From Chelonobacter sp050613185 (GTDB lineage Bacteria; Pseudomonadota; Gammaproteobacteria; Enterobacterales; Pasteurellaceae), in the NCBI RefSeq assembly GCF_050613185.1, contig NZ_CP192511.1, positions 62,001-126,000 on the forward strand: a stretch of DNA of 64,000 nt, read 5' to 3'. Below are positions 35,690 to 44,549 of the stretch, piece after piece. The notes below the pieces were generated by a model, which ran no database searches, was not told the DNA's origin, and saw only the letters and a program-made list of their open reading frames with translations. The translations under genes were made by a program, and so were the position numbers. Position 1 is the first letter of the stretch, and the number at the start of each line of letters is the position of its first letter.

Positions 35690-36643
35690 ATGGAAATTGT
35701 GTTGCGTTTGTTGTTACGACGCTTGCTTGCATTACCGGTTATGATGTTTGGGGTAACTGCATTAGTGTTCGTTATTTTGCAACTCAGCCCCGGAGACCCT
35801 GCGATTATCGCCCTCGGTGATAGCGCCAGTGAAGCCGCCAAAGCCTTATATCGCGAAACTCACGGCTTAAATGATCCCATCCTAGTCCAATACGGACGCT
35901 ATATCGTCAATCTGTTCTCGCTTGATTTCGGTGTCACCATGCCGCCTGAGCAACCAATCAGCTCGCTGATTGCTAAAGCGTTTCCGTTGACGTTACAACT
36001 CACCTTTATCGGAGTATTTTTTGCGGCTATCGTCTCATTCAGCTTGGGCGTGTTGGCGGCGTTGTACCGCGATCGTTGGGTGGATCAAGTCATTCGTTTG
36101 CTTTCCGTTGCTGCGGTTGCAACTCCGTCATTCTGGTTGGGGATCTTATTAATCCAATGGTTATCGTTAGATAATGATATTTTCCCGTCAGGCGGTTTTG
36201 TTCCTTTTAGCGAAAGCCCGAAAGATTACATTTTATCAATGACGCTACCGTCATTGGCACTTGCCGTGCCGGTGTGCGCTTCCCTGATTCGGGTGGTGCG
36301 CACAACGATGGTGGAAGAAATGGATAAAGATTATGTCCGTACCGCAATCGGTAACGGCGTGCCATACTCGACTGTAATTCGCTACAACGTGCTGCGTAAT
36401 GCGCTGATCACCCCTGTGACCGTACTGGGTCTGCGTGTGGGGTACTTACTCGGCGGTGCGGTGGTTATCGAACAAATCTTCGATTTGCCGGGTATGGGCA
36501 AACTGATTTTTAACGGCATCGTGAATCACGACTTGCACTTGGTACAAGGGGTTGTATTGACTATCGCGTTTACCTTTATTTTGGTGAACATCATCGTTGA
36601 TATATTGTATTTATTGATTAATCCAAGAATTCGGAGTCTATGA
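35690..36643 (+). CDS. peptide ABC transporter permease, DppB-like
   Basis: 317 residues from the ATG at 35690, which has GGAG upstream (an in-frame TTG at 35678 is part of that site). Six membrane segments, with the first at 10-30 and a large first periplasmic loop. The EAA-type loop reads MDKDYVRTAIGNGVPYSTVIRYNVLRNALITPV, and GYLLGGAVVIEQIFDLPGMGKL is the typical C-terminal block. It overlaps the next gene by four bases (ATGA). Confidence 0.92.
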   Translation: MEIVLRLLLRRLLALPVMMFGVTALVFVILQLSPGDPAIIALGDSASEAAKALYRETHGLNDPILVQYGRYIVNLFSLDFGVTMPPEQPISSLIAKAFPLTLQLTFIGVFFAAIVSFSLGVLAALYRDRWVDQVIRLLSVAAVATPSFWLGILLIQWLSLDNDIFPSGGFVPFSESPKDYILSMTLPSLALAVPVCASLIRVVRTTMVEEMDKDYVRTAIGNGVPYSTVIRYNVLRNALITPVTVLGLRVGYLLGGAVVIEQIFDLPGMGKLIFNGIVNHDLHLVQGVVLTIAFTFILVNIIVDILYLLINPRIRSL

Positions 36644-38649
36644 TGCTACGTCAAGGTTTAAGTAAACGTTTAGCCGCCGGCGGTGCTCGCTTCCAAGCGT
36701 TACCGTTTAGTGCAAAACTCTCACTCTCCTTTATTTTTCTGATTGTGTTGATGGCGATTTTCGCTCCGTGGGTTGCCACCCATGATCCACTTGCCACCGG
36801 CATTCCGGCACAAGCGCCAAGCGCAAACAACTGGTTCGGTACCGATCGTTTAGGCCGTGACGTGTTCTCACGTATGGTATACGGTTCGCAAACCTCGTTG
36901 ATTATCGGCTTAGGTTCGGTCGGTTTGGCAATTCTGTTCGGCGCCATTCTCGGCTCAACCGCGGCAACGGCAAGCAGATGGGGCAACGAAACCATTATGC
37001 GTTTGATGGATATCATGATGTCCTTCCCGGCGATTGCCTTGGCTGCGGTATTGTTGGTGACTTTCGGCAACTCGTTACCGATGATTATCCTCGCGATTGC
37101 GGTGGTTTACACTCCACAACTGGCGCGTGTGGTGCGTGCCAACGTGGTATCGCAATGGGAAGAGGACTATATCCGCGCCGAACGCGTGTTAGGCGCAAGC
37201 CGCCCTTATATCTTAATCAAACACGTGGTGCGCAACACTGCCGCGCCGGTATTGGTATTTGCCACCGTGATGGTTGCGGATGCGATTGTGTTCGAAGCCT
37301 CGCTCTCCTTCTTGGGTGCGGGGGTGCAAGCGCCTGCGCCGTCTTGGGGCAACGTTATCGCTTACGGTCGTAACCTGGTGTTAAACGGCGGTTGGTGGGC
37401 GACCACTTTTGCCGGTCTCACGATCTTATTAACCGTATTAGCGTTAAATATCTTGGCGGAAGGCTTAACCGATGCGTTGGTGAATCCAAAACTGAAAAAA
37501 TCCACCCAACCTAAAGACGGCAATGAAAAACCGGCAACGCTATTAGGGTCGGATGTGCAAGAAGCGATGGCGGAAGGCTTGGCGTTGAAACGCTATCTGT
37601 TCAACTTGCATAACAAAGAGATCACCCGCACTGACCGCATGCAGCTTGACCCGAATGCCAAACCGATTTTACAAGTGAAAAACCTGTCGATCCGCTTCCC
37701 GAACCGTTACGGCGAAACGCCGTTAGTGGACAACATCAGTTTCACCGTCAACGAAGGCGAAACCATGGGCTTGGTGGGCGAATCCGGCTGCGGTAAATCG
37801 ATTACAGCGTTTTCTATCATGGGGCTATTGCCGAAAACAGCGAAAATCACCGGCAACATCACCTTCTGTGACCGCAGCGGTAAAGAACATGATTTATTAA
37901 ACTCAAGCGAAATGAACCAACTGCGCGGTACCGAAATTGCGATGATTTACCAAGACGCTTTGAGTGCCTTGAACCCGTCAATGCGAATTAAGGCGCAAAT
38001 GGCGCAGATCATCAGCCGTGGCAGCAAACACACCGCGGAAACCTTGTTGGAGTGGGTGAAACTCGATCCGTCGAAAACCTTGAATCGCTATCCGCATGAG
38101 CTGTCAGGCGGGCAACGCCAACGGGTGCTGATTGCGATGGCATTGGCGCGGGAGCCGAAACTGGTCATCGCCGACGAACCGACAACCGCACTTGATGTAA
38201 CGGTACAAGCGGAAGTGATCAAACTGTTGAACGAATTGCGCCAAAAACTCGGTTTTGCGATGGTGTTCGTCAGCCACGACTTAGCCTTAGTCGCCCAAAT
38301 GGCGCACCACATCACCGTGATGTACGCCGGTCAAGTGGTGGAAAGCGCGCCGACTTCGCCGTTATTGGCAAATCCAATGCATGAATATACCCGCGGTTTG
38401 TTGGGGTCAGTATTATCCACCGAAGAACGTGCCGAACGCTTATATCAAATTCCGGGCAGCGTGCCGTCGCCTTACGACTTTGCGGTCGGCGACCGCTTCG
38501 CAGGGCGTTCGTTACGGCCTGACGCCAATCCGGATCAAAAATTGCCGCTCGTTCCGGCAGGCGATGTGCCAAACCACTTCTGGGCTTCCCATTTAGCCGC
38601 ATCAAATTCAGCAGACAGCCGTAAAGCTGCACAAGGGGAAAATGTATGA
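36640..38649 (+). CDS. fused DppC-type permease and DppD-type ATPase
   Basis: 669 residues. Residues 1-285 are a DppC-like permease: NWFGTDRLGRDVFSRMVYG at about 64-82 and an EAA loop EDYIRAERVLGASRPYILIK at 175-194. A linker of about 55 residues follows. Residues 343-669 are a DppD-like ATPase with Walker A GESGCGKS (380-387), signature LSGGQRQR (488-495), Walker B LVIADEPTT (508-516) and the oligopeptide-type C-terminal extension after EYTRGLLGSV. There is no stop or frameshift between the parts, so the fusion looks genuine; such fusions are known in related peptide transporters. It couples one permease rigidly to one ATPase. Confidence 0.9.
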   Translation: MMLRQGLSKRLAAGGARFQALPFSAKLSLSFIFLIVLMAIFAPWVATHDPLATGIPAQAPSANNWFGTDRLGRDVFSRMVYGSQTSLIIGLGSVGLAILFGAILGSTAATASRWGNETIMRLMDIMMSFPAIALAAVLLVTFGNSLPMIILAIAVVYTPQLARVVRANVVSQWEEDYIRAERVLGASRPYILIKHVVRNTAAPVLVFATVMVADAIVFEASLSFLGAGVQAPAPSWGNVIAYGRNLVLNGGWWATTFAGLTILLTVLALNILAEGLTDALVNPKLKKSTQPKDGNEKPATLLGSDVQEAMAEGLALKRYLFNLHNKEITRTDRMQLDPNAKPILQVKNLSIRFPNRYGETPLVDNISFTVNEGETMGLVGESGCGKSITAFSIMGLLPKTAKITGNITFCDRSGKEHDLLNSSEMNQLRGTEIAMIYQDALSALNPSMRIKAQMAQIISRGSKHTAETLLEWVKLDPSKTLNRYPHELSGGQRQRVLIAMALAREPKLVIADEPTTALDVTVQAEVIKLLNELRQKLGFAMVFVSHDLALVAQMAHHITVMYAGQVVESAPTSPLLANPMHEYTRGLLGSVLSTEERAERLYQIPGSVPSPYDFAVGDRFAGRSLRPDANPDQKLPLVPAGDVPNHFWASHLAASNSADSRKAAQGENV

Positions 38650-39458
38650 GTAGTAGTATCAAAGTCATCAAACCGCAACATATCATTGATTTAAAAGATA
38701 TCGTGGTGCAATTCCCTTCCCGTGACGGTTCGCTGTTCAGCCGTAACAAAGTCACGGCGGTCGGCGGGGTCAATTTCCATGTGGATGCCGGGGAAACCGT
38801 CGGTATCGTAGGCGAATCCGGTTGTGGCAAATCCACCCTCGCCAACGTGATGATCGGCTTGCAGCAACCCACCGGCGGCGAAGTGAAATTCAACGGCTTG
38901 AAAATGCAATACGGCAGCGCACAAGCTCGTAAACAGTTCGGGCGCCAAGTGTCGGTGATCTTCCAAGATCCGGCAACCGCACTTAACCCGCGCATGAAAG
39001 TGTTCGATATTCTGCGTGATCCGTTGGATATTCATAACATCCTGCAACCGCATGAACGGGAAAAACGGGTGTATGAATTGCTGTCGCGCGTCGGCTTGCC
39101 GCGTTCCGCCGCCGCGGTTGAACCGACCCGTTTATCCGGCGGACAGAAACAACGTGTCGCCATTGCCCGTGCCTTGGCACTCAATCCGTCGTTGATCGTT
39201 GCCGACGAACCGACTTCCGCATTGGATGTATCGGTGCGCGCGCAGGTGTTAAACTTGCTGGCGGATTTGAAAAAAGAGCTGAATTTGGCGATGGTGTTTA
39301 TCTCGCACGATATCCAAACCGTGCGCCAAGTGTCGGATCGGATCGTAGTGATGTTTGCCGGTAAAATCGTGGAAAGCGGCTCGGCAGAACAAATCTTCGA
39401 AAACCCGAAAGAAGATTACACCCGCCGTCTGCTCGGCGCTGCGCCGTCATTATTGTAA
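38646..39458 (+). CDS. peptide ABC transporter ATPase, DppF-like
   Basis: 270 residues. Walker A is GIVGESGCGKST, the Q-loop sits in SVIFQDPATALNPRM, the signature is LSGGQKQRVAIARA, Walker B is LIVADEPTSALD and the H-loop is VFISHD. It overlaps the fused gene by four bases. Together with that gene it gives the two ATPase halves; the transporter is complete. A strong inverted uptake-signal terminator follows. Confidence 0.93.
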   Translation: MSSSIKVIKPQHIIDLKDIVVQFPSRDGSLFSRNKVTAVGGVNFHVDAGETVGIVGESGCGKSTLANVMIGLQQPTGGEVKFNGLKMQYGSAQARKQFGRQVSVIFQDPATALNPRMKVFDILRDPLDIHNILQPHEREKRVYELLSRVGLPRSAAAVEPTRLSGGQKQRVAIARALALNPSLIVADEPTSALDVSVRAQVLNLLADLKKELNLAMVFISHDIQTVRQVSDRIVVMFAGKIVESGSAEQIFENPKEDYTRRLLGAAPSLL

Positions 39459-39482
39459 ACCGACGGTCACGGTTATCCGTCA

Positions 39483-39537
39483 AACCGCACTTTTTCTGCC
39501 TATATCTCCTAACGGCAGAGAAAGTGCGGTTAATTTT
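39483..39537 (+). terminator. inverted uptake-signal terminator after the peptide transporter
   Basis: An 18-base arm beginning AACCGCACTTT pairs with an arm ending AAAGTGCGGTT, with one wobble and a 13-base loop, then AATTTTT. The uptake signal forms the base of the stem. Confidence 0.85.
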
Positions 39538-39571
39538 TAGCATACTTTCTCCATTTATTGCGGTAAATCTT

Positions 39572-41230
39572 ATGAAAAACACATTTCAGATTCAAACGGT
39601 GATTGAAACGGACATCTTGGTCGTCGGTTCAGGCATAGCCGGACTCAGTGCGGTGAAACAAGCCTCCGGGCAAAATTTACGTTCGGTCTTAATCACCAAA
39701 AACAAGATTGCCGGCGGGGCGAGTTTTTTTCCGTTAAAAGCCACCCTCGGTATTCAAGTCACCGGCGATGAAGATGACAAAGTGCAGTTTCGGGAGGACA
39801 TCACCCGTGTCGGCAAAGGGATGAACAATCCTGATGTCGTCGAAAATTATCTGAATGAATCCAAACAAGGCATTGGATTATTGCAAGAGATCGGCTTTCA
39901 GCCGTGGTTGCGGCAAGATAACCGCCCTGCCTGTTTTGCCAAATACCCACGCCCGATCTATTTAATTTCCGAGTGGACAAGCGCGACAAAAAAGGCGCGT
40001 GAAATTTTAGATCATAATGAGCTGAACCGCTATTACGAACAAGCCACGTTAGTCAAAATTATCGCCCCGAACAATCGAGTCGCCGGTGCGGTATTCCAAC
40101 TGGAAACGGCTGATGGCGTAGAACTCGTTTTTTGCCGTTGCCATGCCGTGATTTTGGCAACCGGCGGTATCGCCTCATTGTATAAAAACAATCTTTACCC
40201 CAATGATATTGTCGGCTCGGCACACGCAATTGCGTTAGATGCCGGCGCAAGCGCAATCAATATGGAATTTATTCAATTCATTCCGGCATTTCTAGCCCCT
40301 AAGCGCAAAGTGCTGTTTGGCGAACACACCCTAAAATATTGTACGGCAGTGTATGACAGCAATGATCAACCGCTGTTTAACGATATGTCGGAGCAGGCGT
40401 TTCGGGCAATGATGGACGAACGCAGCGATTATGCGCCGTTTAGCGTCGATTTTGCGGCAAAACGTTTTGATTTGACCGTTATGCAGGCAATTCAGCGCGG
40501 CAGCAACGGGGCTCGTTTAGCCTTTTCATCGGCATTATATCAAGATCAAAGCGAATTTTATCGCGTCTATTTGGATTGGCTGAAACAAAAAATCGGTGTC
40601 GATCTGCTGCAAGATCGTGCGGTCATCGAACCCTTTGCGCACAGCTGCAACGGCGGAATCGAAATTGACGGCAACAGTGAAAGTGCGGTCAACGGACTGT
40701 TTGCCATTGGCGAAATCTCCGCCTGTATTGAGGGCGCAAACCGCTTGGGCGGCAACTCGGTCGGCGGCAGCTTGGTTTTCGCAACCCGTGCCGTGCAGCG
40801 TGCCAAACACTATTGCCAAACCGCACTTTCAACCCTCGCTCCTGCCGATGTCACGCAGATACTGATACAAACCATCCCGGAACAACCAAGCACCGCACCG
40901 CTCAGCGCCAGCGCCAGCGAAATTTTAACCCAAGTGCGGGAGACATTATCGTTAAATGCCAATGTTTACCGCAATCAACAAGGGCTGCAACACGCGTTGG
41001 GGTTAATCGAATATCATCTCCGCCACTATAGCGCCAGCCGATACGGTATCGAATTATATTGGTCATTGCGTTGTGCCGAAATGCTATTGCAGGCAATGCT
41101 TGCCCGTCGAGAAAGCCGTGGTGCGCATTTCCGCTCGGATTACCCGAATGAGAGCCCCAATGTGGAAAAATTACGGCTTAACTTACGGCATGGAAAAATA
41201 AAAATCACACGCTTGAAGTCCGCTTTTTAA
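39572..41230 (+). CDS. FAD-dependent oxidoreductase, fumarate reductase/aspartate oxidase type
   Basis: 552 residues from the ATG at 39572; a longer frame from 39524 overlaps the terminator and is unlikely. The dinucleotide fold reads DILVVGSGIAGLSAV near residues 14-28, and the flavin family signatures VILATGG and the C-terminal GLFAIGEISACIEGANRLGGNSVGGSLVFATRA are clear. It is a soluble flavoprotein without an obvious covalent-flavin motif or signal peptide. Partner iron-sulphur or membrane genes are absent, so it may resemble L-aspartate oxidase or a fumarate/urocanate reductase-like enzyme. The ribosome-binding site is weak. Substrate unknown; its place after the peptide transporter may be incidental because a terminator separates them. 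Confidence 0.82.
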   Translation: MKNTFQIQTVIETDILVVGSGIAGLSAVKQASGQNLRSVLITKNKIAGGASFFPLKATLGIQVTGDEDDKVQFREDITRVGKGMNNPDVVENYLNESKQGIGLLQEIGFQPWLRQDNRPACFAKYPRPIYLISEWTSATKKAREILDHNELNRYYEQATLVKIIAPNNRVAGAVFQLETADGVELVFCRCHAVILATGGIASLYKNNLYPNDIVGSAHAIALDAGASAINMEFIQFIPAFLAPKRKVLFGEHTLKYCTAVYDSNDQPLFNDMSEQAFRAMMDERSDYAPFSVDFAAKRFDLTVMQAIQRGSNGARLAFSSALYQDQSEFYRVYLDWLKQKIGVDLLQDRAVIEPFAHSCNGGIEIDGNSESAVNGLFAIGEISACIEGANRLGGNSVGGSLVFATRAVQRAKHYCQTALSTLAPADVTQILIQTIPEQPSTAPLSASASEILTQVRETLSLNANVYRNQQGLQHALGLIEYHLRHYSASRYGIELYWSLRCAEMLLQAMLARRESRGAHFRSDYPNESPNVEKLRLNLRHGKIKITRLKSAF

Positions 41231-41250
41231 ACGACAAGCCGGCTTGACGG

Positions 41251-41279
41251 TTGACTAAGCACCTTAAAAACGCTACTTT
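41251..41279 (+). promoter_or_regulatory. candidate promoter of the Mrp antiporter operon
   Basis: TTGACT (41251-41256) and TACTTT (41274-41279) are 17 bases apart, 53 bases upstream of the first gene. There is no other obvious promoter in the 102-base gap. Confidence 0.4.
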
Positions 41280-41332
41280 TATTCATCACAATCCTTTTTA
41301 ATATCATTTAATTATAAGGCTATCATTCAGAT

Positions 41333-43699
41333 ATGGCGCAGATTGATCCGACATTAGCGGGCAAGACACCGACAAAAATCGAAAAAATCCTGTGGAGTTT
41401 ACTACCGCTTTTCGGGTTAATTGCCGTTATTTTTTTATGGTTCGATAATCAGCCGTTCTACCAATACCAATATTCTTGGTTCAGCCTGATTGATCTGAAT
41501 ATTTTGCTGTATGTCGACGGGCTTTCCCTGCTGATGTTATCCTTGATCACCGGTATCGGCTGTGCGGTTTATCTGTATGCCGCGGGCTATTTCGCCGATC
41601 ATCCGCAGTTGCGCCGTCTATATGTTTTATTAAGCATTTTTATGCTTGCCATGATCGGCTGCGTGATTGCCGATCATCTACTGCTGTTTTTCCTGTTTTG
41701 GGAATTGACCAGTATCACTTCATTTTTGTTAGTGCTGTTTAACTATCAAGCGGAAGAAAACCGCAACGCCGCCAAACAAGCTTTGCTGATCACCGGCAGC
41801 GGCGGTTTATGCCTGTTAGCCGGTTTTTTATGGCTCTGGCATTTAACCGGCACGGCGCAAATTTCCGAGTTGATCCGAATTCTGCCCGATTACATTGCCG
41901 AACCGCACTTTAAGTGGATTTTAATCCTGATTCTACTAGGCGCATTTACTAAAAGCGCACAATTTCCGTTCCAATTTTGGCTGCCGAACGCCATGGCGGC
42001 ACCGACGCCGGTTTCCGCTTATCTGCACTCGGCAACCATGGTCAAGCTGGGGATTTTCCTGTTGGCGCGTTTGGATTATGCCCTGACGGATTGGGCGCTG
42101 TGGCAGCAAATTCTACAAACCGTCGGTTCGATTACCGCCGCTTGGGGCATGATGTTGGCATTAAGAGAACGGGATTTGAAGAAAATTCTGGCGTGGTCCA
42201 CCGTTGCCTCGCTTGGTACAATGGTGGTGTTGATCGGCTTGGACAGCAGCTCGGCCTCAATTGCGGTGATAACTTTTGTGTTGGCGCACGCCTTATACAA
42301 AGCGCCGCTGTTTTTTGTCGCCGGCAATATCGACCACGCCACCGGCACGCGGATTATCGATCATCTCGGCGGTTTAAAACGCTATATGCCGTGGACGGCA
42401 ACGGTTGCGATTTTAGCCGCACTTTCCATGGCGGGTATGCCGACCTCGTTCGGATTTATCGCCAAGGAAGCCCTGGCAATCGCCAAAGAAGCCGATGATA
42501 CCCTGCCGTTTAGCGCTTATGGTAACCTTATTTTTAGTATCATTGCGGTTGCCGTTGCGGCAGTAGCGGCAATTCGTGTTTTTTGGCTACATCCCGGCAA
42601 TAACATTACCCCGTCCGTACATGAGGTAAAAATCAAAATGCTGCTCGCTCCCGCTTTAGTTGCGGTTACCGGGTTATTTATCGGCTTGACTCCGCAATTG
42701 GCGATTCCGTTTATCAAAATTGCGGCACAAACCATCACTTCACAGCCGATCGGCGATGTCGATCTCTATTTTAATTTGGAAGCGTTACAAACCACCGGGC
42801 TAACGATTCTGGCAACGGTTGTATTCGGTTTATTGGTTTTCCACTTTTGGGATACCTTGCATTTTGCCTTTGACCGTTTCCTGAATTTGTTTCCGCACTG
42901 GGGCGGCGCGGCAACCTACCATCGGATCGTTGATCAAATCCCGGCATTGACCTCGAAGGTAACCGGGCGGTTCCAACATGGATTACTTTCCGGTTATATC
43001 CAATGGTTGCTCGGTTTTACCTTACTCAGCCTCAGTTTGAGCCTGCTGTGGAGTCTTCGGCAAGGCGTGAGGATCGATCTCAATTTCTCCGCCTTATTCG
43101 AACCGCTGCCAAGTGCGGGATTAATCACCGCCGCTATCATGATTAGTCTCGGCGCGATTTTTGTCATGCTTTCGGGCAAGCCGTTTATGTTGTTACTCAA
43201 CTCCGGTTTGGTCGGTTTCGGTTCCGCCTTGCTGTTTGTGTTTGTGTCGGCACCGGATGTGGCATTCACCCAGTTTGTGGTGGAAACCATTTTGGTGATT
43301 ATTTTAGCGTCGATTCTCATCATCTTAATTCGCAACAATTCGGCGGATTTTAACCGCCCGCAAGATCGTCGCAAACATCCGAAACGCCTGTTGTTCACGC
43401 TGTTGCTCGCCATGTTGGTCGCCACCATTATTGTGATCACGCTGTTAGTCGTATTAGATTTGGATTTCAACAGCGCCGTGTCTGACTTTTATATTGAAAA
43501 CAGTGTGCCTCAGGCATACGGGCGCAATATCATTAATGTGATTTTGGTCGATTTCCGTGCGCTAGATACGTTCGGTGAAGTCGCGGTCATGTTGTTCTCG
43601 CTGTTGGCGGCGCGACCGTTATTGCGGGAATTAAAACGCCAAACCGGCTTATTAAAACGCAGTAAAGCAGCCGAAAAAGAGGTCAAAGATGAAAAGTGA
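41333..43699 (+). CDS. mnhA: Mrp cation/proton antiporter subunit A
   Basis: 788 residues with roughly 20 membrane segments. The family is related to NuoL of complex I. Key features are LLFFLFWELTSITSFLL with Glu124, RNAAKQALLITGSGGL, KSAQFPFQFWLPNAMAAPTPVSAYLHSATMVKLGIFLLAR, and LKKILAWSTVASLG. The C-terminal 200 residues (VSAPDVAFTQFVVETILVIILASILIILIR) are the MrpA-specific extension; the MrpB part is not fused on but follows as its own gene. First of seven overlapping genes encoding the complete complex that exports Na+ or other cations in exchange for protons. The ribosome-binding site is weak. Confidence 0.92.
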   Translation: MAQIDPTLAGKTPTKIEKILWSLLPLFGLIAVIFLWFDNQPFYQYQYSWFSLIDLNILLYVDGLSLLMLSLITGIGCAVYLYAAGYFADHPQLRRLYVLLSIFMLAMIGCVIADHLLLFFLFWELTSITSFLLVLFNYQAEENRNAAKQALLITGSGGLCLLAGFLWLWHLTGTAQISELIRILPDYIAEPHFKWILILILLGAFTKSAQFPFQFWLPNAMAAPTPVSAYLHSATMVKLGIFLLARLDYALTDWALWQQILQTVGSITAAWGMMLALRERDLKKILAWSTVASLGTMVVLIGLDSSSASIAVITFVLAHALYKAPLFFVAGNIDHATGTRIIDHLGGLKRYMPWTATVAILAALSMAGMPTSFGFIAKEALAIAKEADDTLPFSAYGNLIFSIIAVAVAAVAAIRVFWLHPGNNITPSVHEVKIKMLLAPALVAVTGLFIGLTPQLAIPFIKIAAQTITSQPIGDVDLYFNLEALQTTGLTILATVVFGLLVFHFWDTLHFAFDRFLNLFPHWGGAATYHRIVDQIPALTSKVTGRFQHGLLSGYIQWLLGFTLLSLSLSLLWSLRQGVRIDLNFSALFEPLPSAGLITAAIMISLGAIFVMLSGKPFMLLLNSGLVGFGSALLFVFVSAPDVAFTQFVVETILVIILASILIILIRNNSADFNRPQDRRKHPKRLLFTLLLAMLVATIIVITLLVVLDLDFNSAVSDFYIENSVPQAYGRNIINVILVDFRALDTFGEVAVMLFSLLAARPLLRELKRQTGLLKRSKAAEKEVKDEK

Positions 43700-44114
43700 T
43701 GTGCTACTACTGCGCAAAACGGCGCGTCCGCTTTACTGGATCGTACTGCTGACCTCATGGGTGATTCTGCTGCGCGGGCATAATGAACCGGGCGGTGGTT
43801 TTATCGCCGGATTACTGGCAGCGTCGGCGTCGGTATTATGGGCAATCGCCTTTTCCACCAAACAAGCGATGCAAAAATTACCACTCTCCTCGCCGTTGAA
43901 TCTAGCGGCAAGCGGCTTATTAATTGCCGCCGCCGCAGGTCTGCCTGCACTGTTTAGCGCCAATGCCTTTTTATACCATTTTTGGGCAAGCATACCGCTC
44001 TTCTGGTTTGATTATAAAATTTCTACCGTACTGCTGTTTGATTTAGGCGTTTACCTCTGCATTTGGGGCGTGGTGAGCGGTTACGCCATTATGTTGTTAG
44101 AAACCACGGAATAA
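43689..44114 (+). CDS. mnhB: Mrp antiporter subunit B
   Basis: 141 residues, four membrane segments. GHNEPGGGFIAGLLAASASVLWAIAF is the MrpB signature, and FDLGVYLCIWGVVSGYAIMLL ends the protein. It overlaps mnhA by 11 bases with GAGG in the end of mnhA. Confidence 0.9.
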   Translation: MKSDVLLLRKTARPLYWIVLLTSWVILLRGHNEPGGGFIAGLLAASASVLWAIAFSTKQAMQKLPLSSPLNLAASGLLIAAAAGLPALFSANAFLYHFWASIPLFWFDYKISTVLLFDLGVYLCIWGVVSGYAIMLLETTE

Positions 44115-44129
44115 GGCGAATCGAATCTT

Positions 44130-44549
44130 ATGACATTAGTTATTTTAGTTACCTTATGGATTACCTTGGTCGCAGCGATTTATTTGCTGCTATCGCGTCA
44201 TGCCTTGCGTATCGTAATCGGCTTGATGTTGCTCGGCAATGCGGTCAATTTTATTATTTTACTGTCGGGGCGGGTGTCTTCTACCGTGCCTGCCGTTGTT
44301 CCGCCCGGCGAACAATTGATTGCAAATTCGGCGAATCCGCTGCCGCAGGCGCTCATTCTGACAGCTATCGTCATTGGTTTTGCCCTGACCTGTTTTTCCG
44401 TGGTACTGATGATTAAACTGATTCGCCGCTTGAACACCGATGATGTCAATGCCTGGCGTGAGGCGGAACCGTTGAATAACGACGCTGAAAAACCGGCGAT
44501 TTACAATGATCAGGATGAGCTGAAAGGCTATCGTAAGGATTTATGTTAA
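44130..44549 (+). CDS. mnhC: Mrp antiporter subunit C
   Basis: 139 residues, NuoK-like with three membrane segments: LLSRHALRIVIGLMLLGNAVNFIILLSG, then PLPQALILTAIVIGFALTCF. The hydrophilic C-terminal tail of about 35 residues (DVNAWREAEPL onward) is usual in this family. It follows mnhB by 15 bases and overlaps mnhD by seven. Confidence 0.9.
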   Translation: MTLVILVTLWITLVAAIYLLLSRHALRIVIGLMLLGNAVNFIILLSGRVSSTVPAVVPPGEQLIANSANPLPQALILTAIVIGFALTCFSVVLMIKLIRRLNTDDVNAWREAEPLNNDAEKPAIYNDQDELKGYRKDLC

